A stretch of 63,884 nt of DNA from an uncultured Paracoccaceae bacterium (GTDB taxonomy: Bacteria > Pseudomonadota > Alphaproteobacteria > Rhizobiales > Rhizobiaceae). Below are positions 45,771-54,513 of this stretch, piece after piece. The stretch spans positions 1 through 63,884 of the forward strand of contig CALMYO010000228.1 of NCBI GenBank assembly GCA_937873685.1. The letters are read 5' to 3'. A program made the position numbers and the translations under genes. The notes beneath the pieces are model-generated. The model searched no databases, had not been told where the DNA came from, and saw only the letters and a program-made list of their open reading frames with translations. Each line of letters opens with the position of its first letter. Within the stretch, counting starts at the first letter, position 1.

Positions 45771-47429
45771 TCAGTTGGCCGGGGTCTGGACCTTGAAGTT
45801 GCCGGAGCGGAAATCCATCGACTGCAGGCCGGACCACATCCAGTCGATATCCTTGCGCTTGCCGTAGAAGATCGCCGACTGGTGCATCACGGTGTAGGCC
45901 GGGTCCTCGCGCTCGGCGATTTCCAGCATGCGCCGGAAGGTGGCCTGGCGTTCGGCAAGGTCGGTCGAGGTTTCAAGCTTGATGCACAGCGCATTGAACT
46001 CCTCGTTCGTCCATTCGCCGACCTGCTGCTGCTGGCCGTTCTGGCAATGCTGGTTGACGATCGAGGAGACCGGATCCGGGAACGGTGCGGAGTTCGACCA
46101 GTCGCGGACCATGCGCGGGCCGCTTTCCTTGTCGAAAATCTGCTGCCAGTTTTCCTTCATCTCGATCTTCACATTCAGCCCGATCTGGCGGAACGATTCG
46201 ACGTTGATCTGGGCGGTGGAAACCTGGTTGGTGTAGTAGTTGTTGAGGACGCGGAAGACGATTTCCTCGCCCTTGTAACCGGCTTCCTGCACCAGCTTTT
46301 TGGCCAGATCGAGATTGTACTCCGGCACCGTCCAGTCCGCGAGGAACATGTCGCCGTAGTATTCCCATTGCAGGCCGGCTGGAATCTTGGTGCGGCCGCC
46401 CCAAAGCGCGTCGACGATGGTCTGGCGGTCGATGGCGTGCGTCATCGCCTGCCGGATCTTGGGATTCTGCATCGGGCCGTTGTTCTTGTCGAACACCATC
46501 AGGCGATGATTGGTGATCGGCCCGCCGATGACCTCGAACTTGTCGTTGGACTCGATGGTCGCGATCTGGTCCGGCGGTACGTCGGTGATGAAGTCGTATT
46601 CACCCGACAGCAGGCCGTTGACGCGGCTGGCCGTCTCCGGCACCACGACAAAGCGCAATGTCTTGATCGGCGGAACGCCACCCCAGTAGTCGTCATGGGC
46701 TTCAAGCACGAGAATGTTGTCCGGCTTGAACTCAACGACCTTGTACGGTCCCGTAGCAACCGGCTTGCTGGCGAAAGCAAGCCAGCTTTCGGCTTCCTGG
46801 TAAGCGCGCTTGGACAGGATTTCCGCGCCGTAGCGCGAGATGCGGCCTTCCAGCGTCGGGTCGGCAACCGTCGAGATAAAGCGTACGGTCATGTCGTCGA
46901 TCTTTTCGACGCGGTCGAGGTTCGGCCAGGCACGCTTGGCAACGGCGGCGACTTCCGCCGGGGGCACCTTGCCGCTTGTTGCGGTGGCGGCCGAAGCCGT
47001 GAACAGCGTCTTCCCGTCCTTGCGGGCGGCTTCCTGCTCCTCAAGCTGGCCGAAGCGTTCCTTGGAAAATGTGAAGACCACGTCATCGGCCGTCATCACA
47101 TCGCCGTTGTGGAACTTCACGCCTTCGCGCAGCTTCAGTTCGACGGTCTTGTCGTCGATGCGCTTCCATTCGGTCGCAAGGCCGGGCTTCTGCGGCAGGT
47201 CGGCCTGCTGGCGATCGTAGTCGATCAGCGTCTCGAAGATCGAGTAGAAGACGCGCGCGCCGACATTCGACTGTTCGCGCAGCACGTCAAGCGCGCCGGC
47301 ATTGACGATCTGCTGCACGGCGACGGTGATCTGCGGGCGGTCCTCGGCACATGCGGGAGCGGTGAAGCTGACCGTGGCGAACAGTGTCGCCGCCGCGGCC
47401 AGTGCGAGATGTCTGCGAAGAATGTTCAT
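45771..47429 (-). CDS. Peptide/opine-type ABC substrate-binding protein, second system
   Basis: 552 residues; AGGAGAAGG precedes the ATG at 47429. Signal peptide MNILRRHLALAAAATLFATVSFTAPACA. Family-5 binding fold: REGVKFHNGDVMTADDVVFTF, ATGPYKVVEFKP, PPDQIATIESND, NPKIRQAMTHAIDRQTIV and NLDLAKKLVQEAGY. It is about 35 residues longer than the other Dpp-type binding protein at 51056-52609, and the two are clearly distinct, so they should bind different though perhaps related ligands. It begins the second transporter operon downstream of a 9-bp dyad at 47514-47540. Confidence 0.92.
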   Translation of the reverse strand: MNILRRHLALAAAATLFATVSFTAPACAEDRPQITVAVQQIVNAGALDVLREQSNVGARVFYSIFETLIDYDRQQADLPQKPGLATEWKRIDDKTVELKLREGVKFHNGDVMTADDVVFTFSKERFGQLEEQEAARKDGKTLFTASAATATSGKVPPAEVAAVAKRAWPNLDRVEKIDDMTVRFISTVADPTLEGRISRYGAEILSKRAYQEAESWLAFASKPVATGPYKVVEFKPDNILVLEAHDDYWGGVPPIKTLRFVVVPETASRVNGLLSGEYDFITDVPPDQIATIESNDKFEVIGGPITNHRLMVFDKNNGPMQNPKIRQAMTHAIDRQTIVDALWGGRTKIPAGLQWEYYGDMFLADWTVPEYNLDLAKKLVQEAGYKGEEIVFRVLNNYYTNQVSTAQINVESFRQIGLNVKIEMKENWQQIFDKESGPRMVRDWSNSAPFPDPVSSIVNQHCQNGQQQQVGEWTNEEFNALCIKLETSTDLAERQATFRRMLEIAEREDPAYTVMHQSAIFYGKRKDIDWMWSGLQSMDFRSGNFKVQTPAN

Positions 47430-47513
47430 TGGCCTTCTCCTGTTTTGGCGCAATACTCCAGCGCCTCGTGAATCGACGGTCACAAGTTACTTCTCGATTT
47501 TACTTCCGTATTT

Positions 47514-47540
47514 TGACACTGACTACAATATTCAGTGTCA
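47514..47540. promoter_or_regulatory. Perfect 9-bp dyad upstream of second Dpp-type operon
   Basis: TGACACTGA (47514-47522) and TCAGTGTCA (47532-47540) flank 9 bp of AT-rich sequence. It lies 85-111 bp before the binding-protein start, directly after the terminator-like hairpin of the isomerase gene. No T-run follows on the minus strand, so an operator is more likely than a terminator. Confidence 0.55.
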
Positions 47541-47550
47541 GTATTGTGAA

Positions 47551-47582
47551 TTTCGGCGGACGCGACTGGCGATCCGCCGAAA
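47551..47582 (-). terminator. Terminator-like hairpin after isomerase gene
   Basis: TTTCGGCGGA (47551-47560) and TCCGCCGAAA (47573-47582) pair perfectly over 10 bp around a 12-nt loop. The stem begins 6 nt past the stop codon of the isomerase gene (47589). It probably closes the first transporter operon and separates it from the second. Confidence 0.55.
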
Positions 47583-47588
47583 TCATGA

Positions 47589-48407
47589 TTACTCGGCAAC
47601 GCCAATCTGCTGCAGATAACGGATCGAAGCCGGAACCTTGGACTTGTCGCGGATCTCGATGATCAGGCGCGGATTGCTGGTGAACTCGCCCAGCGCGGCA
47701 AACACGCTCTTCCAGGGCAAGGTGCCGTCGCCGATCGCCCAGTGGCGGTCGGCATATCCGTCTGCATCCTGCAGGTGGACGTGCTGCAGCCGATTGCCGG
47801 CCGCGCGGACATAGTAGTCGACCGGCGGCGCGCCGGTGGAACCATGGGCGTAGAAGGCATGGCCGGTGTCGATCGAGACGGCGATCGCGTCGGAGTTGAA
47901 GGTCTCGACCAGTTCGACCCGGGCCTTCGGGTCCTTGTCCTCGATGTTCTCCACGACGAGCACCAGACCCATGTCGGCGGCGCGGGCGACCACGTCCCTG
48001 ATCGTCAGATGCGTGCGCTCGACGATGCGCTCGCGCTCGGCCGGGAAGTTGTCGATGTTGTTGTAGTCCCAGGTGGTGTATGGGCTGTGGATCACCATCT
48101 GGTTGGCGCCGATCGCCGCGCAGACATCCAGCCCCTGATGCAGGCGCTTGTTGACCACGGCGCGGATTTCCGGATCGTGCGAGTCCAGCACGAAGCCCCA
48201 GAAGGGTCCGTGGATGCCGATGCGGCCGGTGTGCCCGTCGAGCAGCTTCTTTGCCCGTTCGGCGAGCGGCTGCCAGTCGCCACCCAACACCTCGGCGGTG
48301 TGGAAGGACTGGATTTCCAGATCGCGCGGTTTCTCGCGCATGATGTCGATGTGGGTTTCGTATTCGTCCAGCGTCAGGGCGGCGCCGACAATCGGAAGGC
48401 TGCTCAT
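47589..48407 (-). CDS. Xylose-isomerase-like TIM-barrel protein (sugar phosphate isomerase/epimerase)
   Basis: 272 residues from the ATG at 48407 with CGGAG upstream. AP-endonuclease-2 fold. Likely metal ligands are Glu in VVENIEDKD, Asp/His in IDTGHAFYAHG, His in LQHVHLQD and Glu in LIIEIRDKS; IGIHGPFWGF is the N-terminal substrate strand. Such proteins isomerise or epimerise sugars and sugar phosphates. It is the last gene of the operon with HAD phosphatase, DppB, DppC, SBP, metallophosphoesterase and a double ATPase, so it probably acts on the sugar part of the imported compound. Confidence 0.85.
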   Translation of the reverse strand: MSSLPIVGAALTLDEYETHIDIMREKPRDLEIQSFHTAEVLGGDWQPLAERAKKLLDGHTGRIGIHGPFWGFVLDSHDPEIRAVVNKRLHQGLDVCAAIGANQMVIHSPYTTWDYNNIDNFPAERERIVERTHLTIRDVVARAADMGLVLVVENIEDKDPKARVELVETFNSDAIAVSIDTGHAFYAHGSTGAPPVDYYVRAAGNRLQHVHLQDADGYADRHWAIGDGTLPWKSVFAALGEFTSNPRLIIEIRDKSKVPASIRYLQQIGVAE

Positions 48408-48439
48408 GGATAACTCCGGTTGGGTTGGGAAGGGGGAGT

Positions 48440-50116
48440 TCATGCTGCGTCCGCTCCTGCGAAGTCGGCGATACGGACGGTGCGCGGCGCAGGCGGTGGC
48501 GCGGCGCGGGAACGGTGATCGGCGCGCGGCACGGCCGACAGAAGGCGGCGCGTATAGGCGTGCTGCGGGCTGAAAAGCACCGCTGCGGCGGGGCCGGTTT
48601 CGACGATCTCGCCCTGGTACATCACTGCAATGCGGTGGCTGACGCGTTCGATCACGGCGATGTCGTGGCTGATGAAAAGGAAACTCAAGCCCTCCTGCCG
48701 CTGCAACTCCAGCAGCAGGTCGGTGATCTGGCGGGCGATCGACACGTCGAGCGCCGAGACTGGTTCATCGGCGACGATCAGCTTCGGCTTCACCGACAAC
48801 GCACGCGCGATGCACAGGCGCTGGCGCTGGCCACCGGAAAACTGGTGTGGGTAGCGGTCGACTGCGTCAGCCTCCAGCCCGACCTTTTCCAGCAGCGAGA
48901 CGGCGAGTTCGCGGCTATGGCGGCGCGTCACCACGCCATGGATCGCCGCCGGCTCCGTGACGAGTTCGCTGACCGGCAGGCGAGGGTTCAGGCTGGCGTA
49001 TGGATCCTGGAACACCATTTGCGCGTCGCGGCGCGCATGCAGCAGCGTCGTGCGGTCCATCGCCGAAAGATCGCGGCCGGCAAGACGGATCGCGCCGGCG
49101 GAGGGTTCGACCAGGCGCAGCACCGAACGGGCGAGAGTGGACTTGCCGCAGCCCGATTCGCCGACAAGGCCAAGCGTCTCGCCGGCGCCGACTGTCAGCG
49201 ACACGCCGCGCACCGCCTCGAAATGGCGGGCAGCGCGCAGAAAACCGCCACCGAGACGAAAGCGTGTGATGAGCCCTTCGACTTCAAGTACGGGTTCGCT
49301 TGCCGGTGGTGCGGTCGGCGAGCCTTCGCCGAGCTTCGGCGCAGCGGCCAACAGGCGTCGCGAATAGTCGTGGCGCGGCGCAGCGAAGAACGCCGATACC
49401 TCGGCGTCCTCAACCAATTCGCCGTGGCGCATCACGGCCACGCGATCGGCGATCTCGGCGACGACTCCCATGTCGTGGGTGATGAACAGCATCGCCATGC
49501 CGATTTGCGCCTGCAACTCGCGCATAAGTGCAAGGATTTCGGCCTGCGTGGTGACATCGAGCGCGGTCGAAGGCTCGTCGGCGATCATCAACTGCGGCCG
49601 GCAGGCAAGGGCGATCGCGATCATCACGCGTTGGCGCAGCCCGCCGGAAAGCTCGTGCGGATACTGGCCAAGGCGACGCCCCGCTTCGGGAATGCGCACG
49701 GCGTCGAGCGCCACCTTTGCTTCCGCCAGCGCTTCGCGGACGCCAAGGCCGCGATGGCGGATGAAGACCTCCGACACCTGGTCGCCCACGGTCAGCACCG
49801 GGTTGAGCGAGGTCATCGGCTCCTGGAAAACCATGGAGATGCGGTTGCCGCGGATCGCCCGCATCTGCGCTTCGTCTATCGCAGTGAGTTCGACCGGGTT
49901 TTCGCCAAACAGGTTAATTGCGCCGCCATCAATGCGGCCACCCTCGCGTTCGACCAGCCGCAGGATGGATAGCGCCGTCACCGACTTTCCCGAACCGGAC
50001 TCGCCGACCAGCGCCAGCGTCCTGCCGGCGGGCACGGAGAAGCTCACGCCTTTCACCGCCTCATGGCGGCCAAAGGAAACGCGCAAGTCCGAAACGGTGA
50101 GGATCGGCGCGGTCAT
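48440..50116 (-). CDS. Double-domain ABC ATPase (DppD-DppF fusion), first system
   Basis: 558 residues with two complete ATPase halves. Half 1 (residues 1-260) has [33 protein letters not shown] and THDM; half 2 (285-540) has [35 protein letters not shown] and SHDI. This GsiA/YejF-like fusion replaces the separate DppD and DppF seen in the second system. Its start overlaps the metallophosphoesterase stop by ATGA. Confidence 0.92.
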   Translation of the reverse strand: MTAPILTVSDLRVSFGRHEAVKGVSFSVPAGRTLALVGESGSGKSVTALSILRLVEREGGRIDGGAINLFGENPVELTAIDEAQMRAIRGNRISMVFQEPMTSLNPVLTVGDQVSEVFIRHRGLGVREALAEAKVALDAVRIPEAGRRLGQYPHELSGGLRQRVMIAIALACRPQLMIADEPSTALDVTTQAEILALMRELQAQIGMAMLFITHDMGVVAEIADRVAVMRHGELVEDAEVSAFFAAPRHDYSRRLLAAAPKLGEGSPTAPPASEPVLEVEGLITRFRLGGGFLRAARHFEAVRGVSLTVGAGETLGLVGESGCGKSTLARSVLRLVEPSAGAIRLAGRDLSAMDRTTLLHARRDAQMVFQDPYASLNPRLPVSELVTEPAAIHGVVTRRHSRELAVSLLEKVGLEADAVDRYPHQFSGGQRQRLCIARALSVKPKLIVADEPVSALDVSIARQITDLLLELQRQEGLSFLFISHDIAVIERVSHRIAVMYQGEIVETGPAAAVLFSPQHAYTRRLLSAVPRADHRSRAAPPPAPRTVRIADFAGADAA

Positions 50117-50982
50117 GACGCTTCCTTCAGTCGCCCGGAGATTTCCGGATGCTCGCCAAACGGCGGCAGCGGCGGCGTCCATCGCGAGACTGCCGGACGG
50201 AAGGCATGGGCGAAGGGATCGCGGCCCTCGACGCGCCAGGAGACAGTGTCGCCAAGTTCGATCAGCCCGTAGGCGCCGGCCGGCTCGCCCTGCGTGGTGA
50301 AGCTTTCAGTCAGCGATTGCTGCGTCAGATGGGTGACGCCATCCACGTTGGTGACGGTGTTCCAGTGCACATGGCCCGCGAGGCACACGACCGGCACACG
50401 CGCCTGCGAAAGCGCGGCGCGGGCGCGATCGGCCATCGGATAGGTCGAGAACTGCGGGTTGTTCTGGAAATAGTAGTTGCCGGTCTGGGCATGGCCGGAA
50501 ACCGGCACGTGGCTGACCACCAGCAGCGGCCGGTCGGCGGCCTGCACCGTGCGCGACAGCCACAGCAGGTCGGCTTCGCGCAAAACGAAACCCGATACGC
50601 CCGGCCCGCGATGAATCTTCGCGTCGGCGCGCCAAAGCACGATGCGCCAATCGCCGATGTCGAGCGTTTCGCTCGCCATGGGCTGGCCGAAGATCACCTC
50701 GTTGTCAGCGACCTCCAGATGATCGCGGTCGTGGTTGCCATTGATGTGGCGGATGGGCGCCGAAACCGGACGGAACGCTTCGGCGATCTCGCGCTCCAGC
50801 ACCAGATCCGTGTCGCGGTTCTCGTCGGAAATGCGGTCGCCGAGATCGATGACCAGGTCCGGCTTGGCGTCGTTTGCGAAGCGGGCAAACTCGTCCATCA
50901 GCGGCAACGCGGCGTCGCCGCGTTTGGTGGCGGATGGCTTGCCATGGTGGATGTCAGCGACGATGGCGATGCGCGCGGTCAC
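50113..50982 (-). CDS. Calcineurin-like metallophosphoesterase
   Basis: 289 residues with the full two-metal motif set: DIHHG (Asp10, His12), GDR (Asp49), GNHD (Asn83-His84), SHVP and GHVHW. There is no signal peptide, so it acts in the cytoplasm. Members cleave phosphomonoesters or phosphodiesters such as cyclic nucleotides or glycerophosphodiesters. Encoded inside a transporter operon between the SBP and ATPase genes, it most likely cleaves the imported compound. Confidence 0.88.
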   Translation of the reverse strand: MTARIAIVADIHHGKPSATKRGDAALPLMDEFARFANDAKPDLVIDLGDRISDENRDTDLVLEREIAEAFRPVSAPIRHINGNHDRDHLEVADNEVIFGQPMASETLDIGDWRIVLWRADAKIHRGPGVSGFVLREADLLWLSRTVQAADRPLLVVSHVPVSGHAQTGNYYFQNNPQFSTYPMADRARAALSQARVPVVCLAGHVHWNTVTNVDGVTHLTQQSLTESFTTQGEPAGAYGLIELGDTVSWRVEGRDPFAHAFRPAVSRWTPPLPPFGEHPEISGRLKEAS

Positions 50983-51011
50983 GGGAATACTCCTTGCGGG
51001 GCAGCGGAAAA

Positions 51012-51038
51012 CCGCCGCCGGCGAGGCGCCGGCGGCGG
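51012..51038 (-). terminator. Hairpin after first Dpp-type binding-protein gene
   Basis: CCGCCGCCGGCG (51012-51023) pairs with CGCCGGCGGCGG (51027-51038) around a 3-nt loop, a 12-bp all-GC stem. It lies 17 nt past the binding-protein stop (51056) and 29 nt before the metallophosphoesterase start. It is the strongest stem of the set that follows binding-protein genes. Confidence 0.55.
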
Positions 51039-51055
51039 GATGCAGGTGTGGGGGC

Positions 51056-52609
51056 TCAGTTCGTTGCGAAGGTGATCGAACCGGCGCGGAAATCGAGGAC
51101 GTAGGGGATGTGTCCCTTCTTCGGCGCCCAGTCGATGTTGGTGCTCATCGCCCAGGACTCATACGGGCGATACAGCGGCAACAGCGGCGGGTCGGCCTTG
51201 ATGCGGTCCATCAGTTCGGCATAAGCGGCCTTGCGCGCTTCGATGTCCTTGGAGAAGCGGAAGCGTTCCCAGGATTCGGCATAGGCCTCATCGGTGTTGA
51301 AGCGGCCTTCCGATTGCGACGGGCCGCCCGGCGCCCACATCACGCCGAACGAGCCGAACGGATCGGCGAAGTACATCGGGTTAGACCAGTTGCGGGCCAT
51401 CATCTCGGGCGCGCCGCCGGTCCACTTGTCGTTGACCTCGACCTTGCCGTTGATGCCGACGGCCTTCCACATGTCGACGATCGCCTGGGCGGCAAGCAGG
51501 CCGTTCGTGTAGTAGGTCGGGAAGGAAGTGTAGACGATCTCCTCGCCGTTGTAGCCGGCTTCCTTCAGCAGTTCCTTCGCCTTCTCCGGATTGTATTCGA
51601 AGGTGACGAGGTCCGGCATGTAGAGCGGGCCGTATTCCTGCATCGTGTGGGTCGACGGCACGATCGCCTTGCCGAACCACAGCGCCTCGTTCAGCGTGTC
51701 GCGATCGACCGCAAGGCTCATCGCCTGGCGAATGCGCGGATCCTTCAGCGTCGGATGGTTCACGTTCATGATCATGACGTGGAACAGGGCGGTCGCGGAG
51801 CCAACAGCCTTCAGCTTCGGATCCTGCTCGATCAGCGTCAATTGGTCGGGCGCGACATTGGTGATGAGATCGACTTCGCCGGTCTTCAACGCGGTGATGC
51901 GCGAGGCGGTTTCGGGGATCTGGGTGACGGTGACGCGCTCAAGCGGCGCCTTGTCGCCCCAGAAATCGTCGAAGCGCTCCCACACCAGCCGCTCGCCGGG
52001 CGCCAGTTCGGCGACCTTGTAGGGGCCGGTGCCGACGGGCTTCAGCGAAAACGCCTCGAAATCGTCATGCTCCAGCGCGTTCGGATCGCCGGCGAGGCTC
52101 ATCGTGTATTTCATCGGGACGATCATCACCTGCTGCAGGTTGAGCAGGGTTTCCCACAGCGGCTCTTCCTTCTTTGCGGTGATGCGGATCGTCTGCTCGT
52201 CAACCTTCTCGGCCTTCTCGAAGTTGGCGAGACGGTCGCGGGCGCGCACCTGGTAGGGCGGGAAGTCGGCCTGGTACATGCGGTTGAGCGAGAACACCAC
52301 GTCATCGGCGGTCATAGCATCGCCGTTGTGGAACTTCACGCCCTGCCGCAGCTTCAGTTCCATCACGGTCGGCTCGACGAGCTTCCACTCGGTGGCGAGG
52401 CCCGGACGCCATTCCGTTTCGAGCGTGTCGTAGTTCTTTTCCACCAGCACGTCGAAACTGTTGTAGTAGAATTGCGAGCCGACATTGGAATGGTCGCGGC
52501 CCGGATCGAGGTAGGTGGTGACGTTGGCGGCGCCGACCTTCAGTTCGACAGCAAAAGCGCTGCCGGCCATGAGCGCTGCAAGCGCCGTCGTAGCGAGAAG
52601 TCTGGTCAT
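51056..52609 (-). CDS. Peptide/opine-type ABC substrate-binding protein, first system
   Basis: 517 residues. Signal peptide MTRLLATTALAALMAGSAFA, then the family-5 fold: RQGVKFHNGDAMTADDVVFSLN, GTGPYKVAELAPG, DPRIRQAMSLAVDRDTL and EKAKELLKEAGY. In this operon it stands after the permeases (HAD-dppB-dppC-SBP), whereas in the second system it comes first. The ligand is unknown; the phosphoesterase and phosphatase genes on either side suggest a phosphorylated or phosphodiester-linked molecule. Confidence 0.92.
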   Translation of the reverse strand: MTRLLATTALAALMAGSAFAVELKVGAANVTTYLDPGRDHSNVGSQFYYNSFDVLVEKNYDTLETEWRPGLATEWKLVEPTVMELKLRQGVKFHNGDAMTADDVVFSLNRMYQADFPPYQVRARDRLANFEKAEKVDEQTIRITAKKEEPLWETLLNLQQVMIVPMKYTMSLAGDPNALEHDDFEAFSLKPVGTGPYKVAELAPGERLVWERFDDFWGDKAPLERVTVTQIPETASRITALKTGEVDLITNVAPDQLTLIEQDPKLKAVGSATALFHVMIMNVNHPTLKDPRIRQAMSLAVDRDTLNEALWFGKAIVPSTHTMQEYGPLYMPDLVTFEYNPEKAKELLKEAGYNGEEIVYTSFPTYYTNGLLAAQAIVDMWKAVGINGKVEVNDKWTGGAPEMMARNWSNPMYFADPFGSFGVMWAPGGPSQSEGRFNTDEAYAESWERFRFSKDIEARKAAYAELMDRIKADPPLLPLYRPYESWAMSTNIDWAPKKGHIPYVLDFRAGSITFATN

Positions 52610-52672
52610 GTCATGCCTCCGTTGTGTTCGGGTTGGGAAACTTCGGGCTTTGCGCCTCTTGTTGTGAGCAGG

Positions 52673-53584
52673 TCATCGCGAACGCAGCCGCACATCGGCG
52701 CGGTCGCGCAGCCAGTCGCCGAGAATCTGCACGGCGAAGGTGAGAAGCAGGATGGCAAGCGCCGGGAAGATGACGATCCACGGTGCGGTCGGCATGTAGT
52801 CGCGGCCGATGCCGACCATCGAGCCCAGCGTTGCGGTTGGCGGCTGCACGCCCATGCCGAGGAAGGACAGCGTCGATTCCTGCAGCACGATGTTGGACAG
52901 GCTCAGCGTGAACTGCACCACCAGCGGCGAGACGATGTTGGGCAAGAGGTGGCGAAAGGCGATGCGCGGACGGCTGGCCCCGGCGGCGACCGCGGCTTCC
53001 ACGAAGGGCATGCGCATCAGCTTGCGCACCTCGCCGCGTACGATGCGGGCGTACTGCTCCCAGCCGTACAGGCCGAGCACGATCACCATGACCTGTAGCG
53101 ACGAACCGAACACGGCAAGGATCAGCAGGGCAACCAGCGTGAACGGAATGGCGATCTGGGCGTCGACCGCGCCCATCACCAGATCGTCGGTCACGCCGCC
53201 GGCCATGCCGGAAAGCAGGCCGAGGACGCCGCCGAGCAGCAGGCCGATAATCGCGCCCGCGAAAGCCAGCGCCAGCGTCAGCCGCAGGCCCCACAGGACG
53301 CGCGACAGCACATCGCGGCCGAGTTCGTCTGTGCCGAGCAGGTGACCTTCCTTGAAGCGCTCGAAGCCGACCGGCGGGCGCAGCCTTGCAATCAGGGTCT
53401 GCGCGACGGGATCGTGCGGCGCGATCAATGGCGCCAGTGCGGCCGCGGCCAGCAGCAGCACCGCAACCACGAAGGCTGCCTTCTGGATGGCGTTTGCTTC
53501 GCGCCACATCGCACGCGCGCCTGCAACGCGTCCTGATGCGCCCGGACGGGCGGAGGCGAGGGGATCGAACGCCGCGTCAGCCAT
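52673..53584 (-). CDS. Peptide/opine-type ABC transporter permease (DppC type), first system
   Basis: 303 residues from the ATG at 53584, two bases after the dppB stop. It has the N-terminal cytoplasmic tail and six segments of the DppC family with LLGTDELGRDVLSRVLWG, DAQIAIPFTLVALLILAVFG, the EAA loop AAVAAGASRPRIAFRHLLPN and LQESTLSFLGMGVQPP. It pairs with the DppB-type subunit encoded just upstream. Confidence 0.92.
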   Translation of the reverse strand: MADAAFDPLASARPGASGRVAGARAMWREANAIQKAAFVVAVLLLAAAALAPLIAPHDPVAQTLIARLRPPVGFERFKEGHLLGTDELGRDVLSRVLWGLRLTLALAFAGAIIGLLLGGVLGLLSGMAGGVTDDLVMGAVDAQIAIPFTLVALLILAVFGSSLQVMVIVLGLYGWEQYARIVRGEVRKLMRMPFVEAAVAAGASRPRIAFRHLLPNIVSPLVVQFTLSLSNIVLQESTLSFLGMGVQPPTATLGSMVGIGRDYMPTAPWIVIFPALAILLLTFAVQILGDWLRDRADVRLRSR

Positions 53585-53586
53585 GG

Positions 53587-54513
53587 CTATGCCCTCGCCA
53601 GACGGATGCGCGGGTCGGCGTAGGCATAGGCGATGTCGACCAGCGCATTCACCGTGAGCACGGCGACGGAGACGGCGATGACGCCGAACTGCAGCACCGG
53701 ATAGTCGCGCTGGATGGCCGAACGCACCAGCAGGTCGCCGATGCCGGGCCAGGCGAAGATCGCTTCCACCACCACATTGCCGGAAGCCGCCAGCCCCGCC
53801 ACCTGCAGGCCGATCACCGAGAGGATGGTGATCGATGCGTTGCGCAGCCCGTGCTTGAAGAGGCCCTGCCGCTCCGACAAACCCTTGGCGCGCGCCGTGC
53901 GCATGTAGTCTTGGCCGAGCACATCCAGCATGGCGTTGCGGGTGAAGCGCGTCAGCGCCGCGATCATGACGCCGGAAAGCGTGATCGTGGGCATGATGAA
54001 ATGCAGCGCCGTGCCGTTGCCCACCACCGGCAGCCAATTCAGCCAGTAAGCGAAGATCAGGATCAGGAACGTCGCCAGCACGAAGTTCGGAATTGCGTAG
54101 CCGATGAAGGCGAAGCTCATCACCGCATTGCCGATCCAGGACTTGCGCTCGATCGCCGCGACAATCCCGAGCGGGATCGAGAGCAGCAGCGTCAGCGCGA
54201 GACCAGAGCCAAGCAGTTGCAGCGACGGCCAGAGGCGATCGGCGACGATTTCCGTCACCGGGCGGCGCTCCACGAAGGAGAGCCCGAACTCGCCATCGAC
54301 AAAGGCGCGAAGGAACCGAAGGTACTGCAACCAGAGCGGCTGGTCGAGGCCGAAATAGGTCATCAGCAGCGCCCGGTCTTCCTGGGTGATGCCTTGTCCG
54401 ATGACGTAGTCGATCGGGTTGCCGGTGATGCGGGTGAAGAAGAAGACGAGTGTCACGATCGCCAGAAACGTGACCAGGGCCTTGGCGATGACGCGGACGG
54501 CATAGGCGATCAT
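53587..54513 (-). CDS. Peptide/opine-type ABC transporter permease (DppB type), first system
   Basis: 308 residues from the ATG at 54513, which overlaps the HAD gene stop (ATGA). Six predicted membrane segments, with RITGNPIDYVIG, LDQPLWLQYLRFLRAFVDGEFG, PNFVLATFLILIFAYW and the loop RTARAKGLSERQGLFKHGLRNA. Translational coupling to the phosphatase gene ties substrate uptake to dephosphorylation. Confidence 0.92.
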   Translation of the reverse strand: MIAYAVRVIAKALVTFLAIVTLVFFFTRITGNPIDYVIGQGITQEDRALLMTYFGLDQPLWLQYLRFLRAFVDGEFGLSFVERRPVTEIVADRLWPSLQLLGSGLALTLLLSIPLGIVAAIERKSWIGNAVMSFAFIGYAIPNFVLATFLILIFAYWLNWLPVVGNGTALHFIMPTITLSGVMIAALTRFTRNAMLDVLGQDYMRTARAKGLSERQGLFKHGLRNASITILSVIGLQVAGLAASGNVVVEAIFAWPGIGDLLVRSAIQRDYPVLQFGVIAVSVAVLTVNALVDIAYAYADPRIRLARA

